Below, piece by piece: positions 1-5,026 of a stretch of 5,974 bases of DNA. A program made the translations under genes and the position numbers. The notes below the pieces were generated by a model. It was not told where the DNA came from. It worked only from the letters and a program-made list of their open reading frames with translations, and did not search any database. The first letter of the stretch is position 1, and each line of letters starts with the position of its first letter. Source of the stretch: Rubritepida sp. (GTDB lineage: Bacteria; Pseudomonadota; Alphaproteobacteria; Acetobacterales; Acetobacteraceae). The DNA is taken from positions 1 through 5,974 of the forward strand of contig JALHNW010000126.1 in NCBI GenBank assembly GCA_022843345.1, read 5' to 3'.

Positions 1-104
1 GCCGCCGCCATCGCCGCCTGGCTGGACGCCTGCCCGGATCGGCGAACAGCGGCGACATCTACGCCAGCAGCGAGCCGGAGCGCCTGCGCGTTGCGCCGGG
101 ATGA
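1..104 (+). CDS. 3' end of an unidentified gene (partial, left edge)
   Basis: Frame 3 is open from the edge to a TGA at 102-104 and ends in a plausible tail, NSGDIYASSEPERLRVAPG. The stop overlaps the ATG of the next gene (ATGA at 101-104), the usual sign of translational coupling in one operon. Third codon positions are G/C-rich in frame 3 from about base 39. Before that, frame 1 looks more natural (AAAIAAWLDACPD), so the true gene may read in frame 1 and then shift to frame 3 near bases 39-43, either through a sequencing error or a real frameshift. No motif identifies the family, and the product cannot be named from about 34 residues. Confidence 0.45.
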   Translation, partial: RRHRRLAGRLPGSANSGDIYASSEPERLRVAPG

Positions 105-880
105 GACGCGCCCTCCTCGCCCTGCCCTTCCTCGCCGCCTGCGCGCCGCAGCGCCTGGCCAACTGGCTCGCCCCCGCCGCGGAGGATGAGCGCCGCGACA
201 TCCCCTACGGCCCCGACCCGGCGCAGCGGATGGACCTCTACGGACGGGCCGATGCGCCGATGCTGGTCTTCGTGCATGGTGGCGGCTGGACGGCGGGCGC
301 GCCGCGCGACTACGCCTTCGTCGCCCGGCCCCTGGCCCGGCTGGGCTGGCGCGTCGCGGTGCCGGGGTACCGCCTCTACCCCGCCGTCACCCACCCCACC
401 TTCATCGGCGACGTGGCGCTGGCCTGCGCCGCCCTGGACGGCCCGCTGGTGCTGATGGGCCATTCCGCCGGCGCCTTCATCGCCGCCGCCCTGGCCTATG
501 ACCCCAGCTGGGGCGTGCGGCGGCGGACGCGCGGCTTCATCGGCCTGGCCGGTCCCTACGACTTCGGGGCGCGCGAGGCGAACCCGCCCGCCATCTTCCC
601 CGGCATGACGCGCGTGGAGGCCATCCCGCACGCCATCCCGCTCGCGGGTGCGGCGCCCATGCTGCTGGTGCACGGGCTGGACGACACGGTGGTGCGGCCG
701 CGCCATTCGCGCATCCTCGCGGCGCGCGGGCGGAACGCCGGGCTGGACGTCCGCCACGTGGAGCATGCCGGCATGGGCCATGTCGGCGTCATCGCCGCCT
801 TCGCCAACCCGCTGCGCCGCGCGGATGCCGACGTGCTGGGCGAGGTGGCGGAGTTCCTGCGCGGCTACGTGCCCGCCTGA
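101..880 (+). CDS. Predicted lipoprotein alpha/beta hydrolase (carboxylesterase-like)
   Basis: A 259-residue serine hydrolase of the esterase/lipase group that includes carboxylesterases and kynurenine formamidase-like enzymes; the substrate is unknown. Visible parts in order: an N-terminal signal MRRALLALPFLAAC whose LAAC lipobox (residues 11-14) suggests lipidation at Cys14 and membrane anchoring; the oxyanion-hole motif HGGGW (59-63); the nucleophile elbow GHSAG with Ser122 (120-124); the acid region HGLDDTVV with Asp195 as likely acid; and a C-terminal MGHVG with His227 as likely catalytic histidine. The triad is complete and the length fits a single-domain enzyme without a large lid. The 101 start is chosen because it gives the signal peptide and the ATGA overlap with the gene before. 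No good Shine-Dalgarno is visible, so translation is probably coupled. Its last 16 bases overlap the converging AhpD-like gene. The fold is secure; lipidation is inferred. Confidence 0.88.
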   Translation: MRRALLALPFLAACAPQRLANWLAPAAEDERRDIPYGPDPAQRMDLYGRADAPMLVFVHGGGWTAGAPRDYAFVARPLARLGWRVAVPGYRLYPAVTHPTFIGDVALACAALDGPLVLMGHSAGAFIAAALAYDPSWGVRRRTRGFIGLAGPYDFGAREANPPAIFPGMTRVEAIPHAIPLAGAAPMLLVHGLDDTVVRPRHSRILAARGRNAGLDVRHVEHAGMGHVGVIAAFANPLRRADADVLGEVAEFLRGYVPA

Positions 881-1212
881 TCCAGCGCATCGAGCGCGTG
901 CAGCGAATAGGTGAAGGCCGCGCCCGCGTTCAGCGCGATGGCCACGCCCAGCGCCTCGGCCACCTCCTCCTTCGTCGCGCCGGCTGCGCGGGCCTTGCGG
1001 GCGTGCGCGTCCAGGCAGCCCCCGCAGCGCGTCGTCACCGCCACGGCCAGCGCGATGAGTTCGCGTGTCTTCGCGTCCAGGTGCCGGGTGGTGCTGGCGC
1101 CGCGCGACAGGGCCTGGAAGCCCTTCACCGCCTCCGGGTGCAGGGCGGAGAATTCCTTGCCGCGCTCACGCAGCGCGGCGTTGTAGCCGTCCCAGTCCTC
1201 GATGCCCGACAT
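865..1212 (-). CDS. AhpD-like carboxymuconolactone decarboxylase family protein
   Basis: A 115-residue, probably cytoplasmic, all-helical protein of the carboxymuconolactone decarboxylase/AhpD-core family. Active-site residues known from AhpD are present with the right spacing: Glu51, the redox pair Cys63-Gly-Gly-Cys66, and His70 (E-x11-CxxC-x3-H). This favours a thiol peroxidase or disulfide reductase-like activity over true 4-carboxymuconolactone decarboxylation, which does not need the CxxC pair. I place the start at 1212 (MSGIEDWDGY), not at an in-frame ATG 60 bases upstream, because AAGGGGG lies 6 bases before it (1219-1225) and the upstream 20 residues run through a terminator and look non-coding. 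It lies downstream of clpA on the same strand, separated by 63 bases that contain an intrinsic terminator. Its 3' end overlaps the hydrolase tail to tail. The physiological electron donor and substrate cannot be read from the sequence. Confidence 0.9.
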   Translation of the reverse strand: MSGIEDWDGYNAALRERGKEFSALHPEAVKGFQALSRGASTTRHLDAKTRELIALAVAVTTRCGGCLDAHARKARAAGATKEEVAEALGVAIALNAGAAFTYSLHALDALDQAGT

Positions 1213-1232
1213 GACGCGCCCCCTTGATGCGG

Positions 1233-1264
1233 AAAAGGCCCCGATGGTTTCCCACCGGGGCCTT
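1233..1264 (-). terminator. Intrinsic terminator after clpA
   Basis: A perfect 9-bp inverted repeat, AAGGCCCCG (1235-1243) and CGGGGCCTT (1256-1264), encloses a 12-base loop. Read on the minus strand, the stem ends in TTTT (1236-1233), the layout of a Rho-independent terminator for transcription leaving clpA, whose stop codon is 12 bases upstream. The U-tract is short, so termination may be incomplete and some transcripts may continue into the AhpD-like gene. Confidence 0.75.
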
Positions 1265-1275
1265 CCGCGCAAGGT

Positions 1276-3624
1276 TCAGTGCGTCGTCTCGCTTTCCTTC
1301 TCCGCCTCGCCATCGCCCTCGGGCTTCGGCAGGGCGGCGACCGGGGCCTCCGTGATCTCGAAGGTCAGCGCGCCGTCGGCCAGGCCGACCTTCACCGCGC
1401 CGCCCTTCACCAGCTTGCCGAACAGCAGCTCCTCGGCCAGCGGCTTCTTCACGTATTCCTGGATGACGCGCGCCAGAGGGCGGGCGCCGTACAGCGGGTC
1501 GAAGCCCTTCTCGGCCAGCCATTCCTTCGCGCCGCTCGACAGCTCGATGGTGACGTTGCGGTCCGCGAGCTGGGCCTCCAGCTGCATCACGAACTTCTCC
1601 ACCACCTGCGCCACGATCTCCTGGCTCAGCCCCGCGAAGGGGATGACGGCGTCCAGGCGGTTGCGGAACTCCGGCGTGAACAGCTTCTTCACCGCCTCCT
1701 GGTCCTCGTCCGTGCGCACCTCGCGGCCGAAGCCGATGGCGGGCTTGGCGAGGTCGGACGCGCCGGCGTTCGTGGTCATGATCAGCACCACGTTGCGGAA
1801 ATCCACCGTCTTGCCGTTGTGGTCGGTGAGCTTCCCGTGGTCCATCACCTGCAGCAGGATGTTGTAGAGGTCCTGGTGCGCCTTCTCGATCTCGTCGAGC
1901 AGCAGCACGCAATGCGGGTGCTGGTCCACACCATCGGTCAGCAGCCCGCCCTGGTCGAAGCCGACATAGCCCGGCGGGGCGCCGATGAGGCGCGAGATGG
2001 AGTGCCGCTCCATGTACTCGGACATGTCGAAGCGCAGCATCTCGATGCCCAGCGTCTTGCTCAGCTGCTTGGCCACCTCCGTCTTGCCGACGCCGGTGGG
2101 GCCGCTGAACAGGTAGTTGCCGATCGGCTTCTCCGGGTCGCGCAGCCCGGCGCGGGACAGCTTGATCGCGGCCGACAGCGCCTCGATCGCCTTGTCCTGG
2201 CCGAACACCATCGCCTTCAGGTCGCGCTCCAGGTTGCGAAGCGTCTCCTTGTCGTCCGCGCTCACGCTCTTGGGCGGGATGCGGGCGATCTTGGCGACCG
2301 TCTCCTCCACGTCCTTCAGCGTCACGGTCTTCTTGCGCTTGCCCTCGGGCAGCAGCATGCGCGAGGCGCCGACCTCGTCGATCACGTCGATCGCCTTGTC
2401 CGGTAGCTTGCGGTCGTGGATGTAGCGGGCCGACAGCTCCACCGCGCCGCGGATCGCCTCGGGGGTGTACTTCACCTTGTGGTGCTTCTCGTAGTTGGTC
2501 TTCAGCCCGGTGAGGATCTTCACCGTGTCCTCGACCGTCGGCTCGTTCACGTCGATCTTCTGGAAGCGCCGCACCAGGGCGCGGTCCTTCTCGAAGTGGT
2601 TGCGGTATTCCTTGTAGGTGGTCGAGCCGATGCAGCGCAGCGTGCCCTGCGCCAGCGCCGGCTTCAGCAGGTTCGACGCGTCCATCGCCCCGCCGCTGGT
2701 CGCGCCCGCGCCGATCACGGTATGGATCTCGTCGATGAACAGCACGCCGCCCGGATGCGCCTCCAGCTCGGAGACGACGGCCTTCAGCCGCTCCTCGAAA
2801 TCGCCGCGGTAGCGCGTGCCGGCCAGCAGGCTGCCCATGTCGAGCGAGAAGATGGTGGACTTGGCCAGCACCTCGGGCACGTCGCCCTCGACGATGCGCT
2901 TGGCCAGGCCCTCGGCGATCGCCGTCTTGCCCACGCCCGGATCACCCACGTAGAGCGGGTTGTTCTTCGTGCGACGGCACAGGATCTGGATCGTGCGCTC
3001 GATCTCGACGTCGCGGCCGATCAACGGGTCGATCTTGCCGGCCGAGGCCTTCTTGTTCAGGTTCACGCAGTAGGTGGACAGCGCGTCCTGGTTGCGGCCG
3101 CCGCGCGGCTTCTCCTCGCGCTCGGGCGCGGCACCCGGCTCCTCGCCCGGCGTCTGCGAACCCTGCACCGGCCGCGGGGCCGAGCGGCCGGGCGCCTTGG
3201 CGATGCCGTGCGAGATGAAGTTCACCGCGTCCAGCCGCGTCATGTCCTGCAGCTGCAGGAAGTACACGGCATGCGACTCGCGCTCGCTGAACAGGGCGAC
3301 GAGGACGTTGGCGCCCGTCACCTCGTCACGGCCCGAGGACTGCACGTGGATGGCCGCGCGCTGGACCACGCGCTGGAAGCCCGCGGTCGGCTTCGGGTCG
3401 CCGCCGCGGTCGCTGACCAGGCCGGCGAGGTCCTTGTCGAGGAACTCGGTGAGGTCGCGCTTCAGCTTCTCGACATCCACGCCGCAGGCACGCAGCACGG
3501 TCGCGGAATCCGCGTCGTCGCCCAGCGCGAGCAGGAGGTGTTCGAGGGTGGCGTATTCGTGGCGCCGGTCATTGGCGAGGCCAAGGGCCCGGTGGAGCGT
3601 CTGCTCGAGGTTGCGGGACAGCAT
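1276..3624 (-). CDS. clpA: ClpA, ATP-dependent unfoldase of the ClpAP protease
   Basis: A 782-residue cytoplasmic AAA+ ring protein that unfolds substrates and threads them into ClpP. Domains: Clp N-domain (about 1-145, the ClpS docking platform); a Pro/Glu/Arg-rich linker (about 146-180); first AAA+ with Walker [10 protein letters not shown] (Lys233), Walker [10 protein letters not shown] (Asp298/Glu299), pore loop RYRGDFE (Tyr272) and likely arginine fingers Arg352/353; second AAA+ with Walker [10 protein letters not shown] (Lys514), pore-loop GYVG (Tyr553), Walker [12 protein letters not shown] (Asp577/Glu578), sensor 1 TTNAG (Asn619) and sensor 2 GARPLAR (Arg715). The IGF tripeptide at 630-632 is the ClpP-docking loop, and there is no ClpB-type middle domain between the AAA+ modules, so ClpA rather than ClpB or ClpC. 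A short acidic tail follows residue 760. The start is supported by AAGGGGAG (3632-3639) 7 bases upstream. clpS lies 129 bases upstream on the same strand. No key residue is missing. Confidence 0.98.
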   Translation of the reverse strand: MLSRNLEQTLHRALGLANDRRHEYATLEHLLLALGDDADSATVLRACGVDVEKLKRDLTEFLDKDLAGLVSDRGGDPKPTAGFQRVVQRAAIHVQSSGRDEVTGANVLVALFSERESHAVYFLQLQDMTRLDAVNFISHGIAKAPGRSAPRPVQGSQTPGEEPGAAPEREEKPRGGRNQDALSTYCVNLNKKASAGKIDPLIGRDVEIERTIQILCRRTKNNPLYVGDPGVGKTAIAEGLAKRIVEGDVPEVLAKSTIFSLDMGSLLAGTRYRGDFEERLKAVVSELEAHPGGVLFIDEIHTVIGAGATSGGAMDASNLLKPALAQGTLRCIGSTTYKEYRNHFEKDRALVRRFQKIDVNEPTVEDTVKILTGLKTNYEKHHKVKYTPEAIRGAVELSARYIHDRKLPDKAIDVIDEVGASRMLLPEGKRKKTVTLKDVEETVAKIARIPPKSVSADDKETLRNLERDLKAMVFGQDKAIEALSAAIKLSRAGLRDPEKPIGNYLFSGPTGVGKTEVAKQLSKTLGIEMLRFDMSEYMERHSISRLIGAPPGYVGFDQGGLLTDGVDQHPHCVLLLDEIEKAHQDLYNILLQVMDHGKLTDHNGKTVDFRNVVLIMTTNAGASDLAKPAIGFGREVRTDEDQEAVKKLFTPEFRNRLDAVIPFAGLSQEIVAQVVEKFVMQLEAQLADRNVTIELSSGAKEWLAEKGFDPLYGARPLARVIQEYVKKPLAEELLFGKLVKGGAVKVGLADGALTFEITEAPVAALPKPEGDGEAEKESETTH

Positions 3625-3746
3625 CGGTACGCTCCCCTTATCGATGGGCCGTCCCGCAGGATGCGGAACGGAGAGTTAACATCGGATGTGGGGCATCCAC
3701 CCCGGGCCTCACACCCTCCGACACATGCAGTGAACGCAACTCTGGG

Positions 3747-3765
3747 GAGAAGGTCACTCCTTCTC
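3747..3765 (-). other. Perfect hairpin enclosing the clpS stop codon
   Basis: A perfect 7-bp inverted repeat, GAGAAGG (3747-3753) and CCTTCTC (3759-3765), has a 5-base loop that contains the clpS stop codon (3754-3756). On the minus strand no U-run follows (CCCAGAG), so it does not look like an intrinsic terminator. It could be an mRNA stem affecting clpS termination, processing or stability between clpS and clpA, or it may be chance. Confidence 0.5.
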
Positions 3766-4083
3766 GATGGTGCATTGCAAAGGATGCTGGTTCTGGCGCG
3801 CCAGGTCCATCACCTGGGTCACCTTCGTCTCCGCCACCTCGTAGGTGTAGACGCCGCAGACGCCGACGCCGCGCCGGTGCACGTGCATCATGATGCGCGT
3901 CGCCTCGTCCCGCCCCTTCTGGAAGAAACGTTCCAGGACATGGACGACGAACTCCATCGGCGTGTAGTCGTCGTTCAGCATCAGCACCTTGTACATGGCG
4001 GGCTTCTTGGTCTTCGGCCGCGGCTTCACCACCACGCCCGTTGCCGGCCCGCCCTCGCCTTCGCGCTTGTCGCCTTCCGCCAT
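3754..4083 (-). CDS. clpS: ClpS, N-degron adaptor for ClpA
   Basis: A 109-residue cytoplasmic adaptor that binds proteins with destabilising N-terminal residues and hands them to the ClpA N-domain. After a charged, flexible N-terminal extension (about 1-28), the core begins [15 protein letters not shown]. Asn37, Asp38 and Asp39 (the NDD contact for the substrate alpha-amino group), Thr41 and Met43 match the E. coli pocket residues with an offset of three. Met65 and His69 (in MMHVH) match E. coli Met62 and His66. The conserved [12 protein letters not shown] follows, and the C-terminus is typical. The start at 4083 fits the usual ClpS length; the Shine-Dalgarno is weak (GCGGGA about 6 bases upstream), so the start rests on length and codon pattern. 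It directly precedes clpA on the same strand, so the two are probably co-transcribed. Some alphaproteobacteria carry a second ClpS; this copy beside clpA is the likely ClpS1. Confidence 0.96.
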   Translation of the reverse strand: MAEGDKREGEGGPATGVVVKPRPKTKKPAMYKVLMLNDDYTPMEFVVHVLERFFQKGRDEATRIMMHVHRRGVGVCGVYTYEVAETKVTQVMDLARQNQHPLQCTIEKE

Positions 4084-4122
4084 GATGTCCCGCTCGTCCG
4101 GAGAATTGGGGCACTCGTCCCC

Positions 4123-4149
4123 GCGCCGCACGATATCGGTGCGCGGCGC
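4123..4149. other. Imperfect dyad in the clpS upstream region
   Basis: GCGCCGCAC (4123-4131) pairs with GTGCG and GCGC (4139-4143 and 4146-4149), giving a 9-bp stem with a 2-base bulge and a 7-base loop centred on GATATC. It sits between the phasin terminator and clpS, about 40-66 bases before the clpS start, so it could be an operator or a leader hairpin. No convincing -35/-10 pair is visible in this gap; the best I see on the minus strand is TTTCCC (4158-4153), 17 bases, TATCGT (4135-4130), which is weak. In GC-rich DNA such dyads are also common by chance. Confidence 0.3.
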
Positions 4150-4190
4150 CGCGGGAAAAGGGCTTCGCGTCATTGCACAGGATGGATGAA

Positions 4191-4226
4191 CAAAAGGAAA
4201 GCCCGGCGCGCTTCCGCGGCCGGGCT
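4191..4226 (-). terminator. Intrinsic terminator after the phasin gene
   Basis: A perfect 8-bp inverted repeat, AGCCCGGC (4200-4207) and GCCGGGCT (4219-4226), has an 11-base loop. On the minus strand the stem is followed by TTTCCTTTTG (within 4200-4191), a good U-rich tract. It begins 30 bases after the phasin stop, so it should end the phasin transcript and separate it from clpS. Confidence 0.85.
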
Positions 4227-4256
4227 CCCTGGGTTCCTGCGAGGGCAGGAATTGAC

Positions 4257-4751
4257 TCAGGCGGCGATGGGCTTCGCGACCTTCTCCATCGCCAGCGTCA
4301 TGCGGGCGCCGATCGGGGCGAAGGAGGACTCGGCCAGCTTGAAGGCGGCTTCCTGCAGCTTCACGCCGTCGTTCATCGCGCGCTCGAAGGTGGTCTTGGT
4401 GAAGGAGGCCTGGAACTCGGCCGCTTCCTTCAGCGACTTCATGCCGGACAGCGTCTTCACGCCCTCGAGCGTGTGGTCGGACAGCGCCTGGAACAGCGCC
4501 ATGGTCTGGCGCGACAGGTCCTGCATGCCGGTCATGTAGAGCTGGCTGGCCTTGGTGACGGCCTCCAGGTTGCCGCGGCCGAACTCGGTCGCCTCGCCGG
4601 CGGCCTTCATCAGGTCGGCGGCGGTCTTGTTGGCCTGCTCCATGCCCTTCTCGACCGCAACGCGCGCCTGGACGGTGCCGTCCTCGATCGCCTTCTGGCC
4701 GGCCTGCGCCGCGTTCGCCATCACCTGCTTCACGTCTGCCTGGTTCTTCAT
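4257..4751 (-). CDS. Phasin family protein (PHA granule-associated)
   Basis: A 164-residue amphipathic helical protein of the phasin (Phasin_2-type) family, small proteins that coat polyhydroxyalkanoate granules and control their number and size. It is rich in Ala, Lys, Glu, Gln and Met, lacks Cys, a signal peptide or a membrane segment, and is predicted to be nearly all helix. Characteristic stretches are [26 protein letters not shown] (split here as FGRGNLEAV at 57-65 and MQDLSRQ at 76-82) and [15 protein letters not shown] (105-119), followed by a basic segment ending KPIAA. The start at 4751 ([10 protein letters not shown]) is supported by GGAGAG about 6 bases upstream and by the helical pattern beginning there; upstream in-frame sequence looks non-coding. 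It is followed by an intrinsic terminator and preceded by a control region with PhaR-like dyads. The family is clear from pattern; a role in PHA storage is inferred, since some phasin-like proteins do other jobs. Confidence 0.92.
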   Translation of the reverse strand: MKNQADVKQVMANAAQAGQKAIEDGTVQARVAVEKGMEQANKTAADLMKAAGEATEFGRGNLEAVTKASQLYMTGMQDLSRQTMALFQALSDHTLEGVKTLSGMKSLKEAAEFQASFTKTTFERAMNDGVKLQEAAFKLAESSFAPIGARMTLAMEKVAKPIAA

Positions 4752-4814
4752 GGTGCACTCTCCGTGGCTGGAACCGTCTCGTTTCCCGCCAGGGGCTGCG
4801 GACGGCTGGTTTTG

Positions 4815-4825
4815 CTGCGATGCAG
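4815..4825. promoter_or_regulatory. Candidate PhaR operator, proximal site
   Basis: CTGC-GAT-GCAG is an exact match to CTGC-N3-GCAG, the TGC-type dyad reported for PhaR, the repressor that senses PHA and controls phasin genes (known best from Paracoccus). It extends by one base each side to a perfect GCTGC/GCAGC repeat. It is centred about 69 bases upstream of the phasin ATG and just downstream of the candidate -10 element, where a bound repressor would block transcription. The motif match is seen; the function is inferred. Confidence 0.5.
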
Positions 4826-4834
4826 CATGCAGGG

Positions 4835-4863
4835 TATGTACGTCCCCACCGCCGCCGACACAA
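4835..4863 (-). promoter_or_regulatory. Candidate phasin promoter
   Basis: On the minus strand, TTGTGT (4863-4858) and TACATA (4840-4835) are separated by exactly 17 bases, a sigma-70-like arrangement with three of six matches in each hexamer, including the important TTG and TA. Transcription would start near 4828, giving a leader of about 77 bases before the phasin ATG. It is flanked on both sides by TGC-N3-GCA dyads. Confidence 0.4.
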
Positions 4864-4873
4864 GCATTTTTTT

Positions 4874-4884
4874 GTGCAGCGCAC
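4874..4884. promoter_or_regulatory. Candidate PhaR operator, distal site
   Basis: GTGC-AGC-GCAC is a perfect dyad with the same TGC-N3-GCA core as the proximal site but with G/C instead of C/G at the outer positions, so it is a partial match to the PhaR motif. It lies about 10 bases upstream of the candidate phasin -35 element, and its centre is 59 bases from that of the proximal site. It follows a run of seven T (4867-4873). Confidence 0.35.
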
Positions 4885-4893
4885 CATTTCCCG

Positions 4894-4901
4894 TTAACCA
4901 T
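4894..4901 (+). promoter_or_regulatory. Candidate CtrA-type site (TTAACCAT)
   Basis: An exact TTAACCAT, the short CtrA-associated motif described in Caulobacter and other alphaproteobacteria, overlaps the first base of the candidate -35 element of the carboxypeptidase gene. A full TTAA-N7-TTAA site is not present; the second half reads AAAC. Regulation by CtrA of this cell-wall gene is inferred only from this match. Confidence 0.35.
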
Positions 4902-4930
4902 TGAAAACACACAATTCCTGCCGAGACACT
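4901..4930 (+). promoter_or_regulatory. Candidate promoter of the carboxypeptidase gene
   Basis: TTGAAA (4901-4906) matches five of six bases of the -35 consensus and is followed after 18 bases by GACACT (4925-4930), a weak -10 (three of six). This is the most AT-rich part of the divergent region. It would give a leader of about 90 bases before the ATG at 5027. Confidence 0.35.
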
Positions 4931-5026
4931 GGACATGGAGGCGACCTTCCTGTCCAATGGGCCGCAGGCGGCGCGGCAACCTTGGGGAAGGTCCGCGCGG
5001 CCCGTTGCAATCGGGGGATTTCCTGC

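Noticed and set aside
3676..3683. TTAACATC between clpS and clpA as a second CtrA site
   Set aside because: It mismatches the TTAACCAT motif, is not part of a TTAA-N7-TTAA pair, and is not near a recognisable promoter.
3625..3753. A separate promoter or sigma-32 heat-shock site between clpS and clpA
   Set aside because: I found no acceptable -35/-10 pair and no RpoH-type motif on the minus strand. The only AT-rich spot is GTTAAC at 3675-3680, so clpA is most simply read from the clpS transcript.
2416..4539. A 707-codon plus-strand open frame running antisense to clpA, clpS and phasin
   Set aside because: It is an antisense shadow made possible by high GC. Its translation is His/Arg/Leu/Val-rich low-complexity sequence, and the minus-strand genes have complete conserved motifs.
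3754..4887. A 377-codon minus-strand open frame that includes ClpS as its C-terminus
   Set aside because: Only the last 109 codons are ClpS. The upstream part is an out-of-frame reading of the phasin gene and passes through its terminator, so it is not a fusion.
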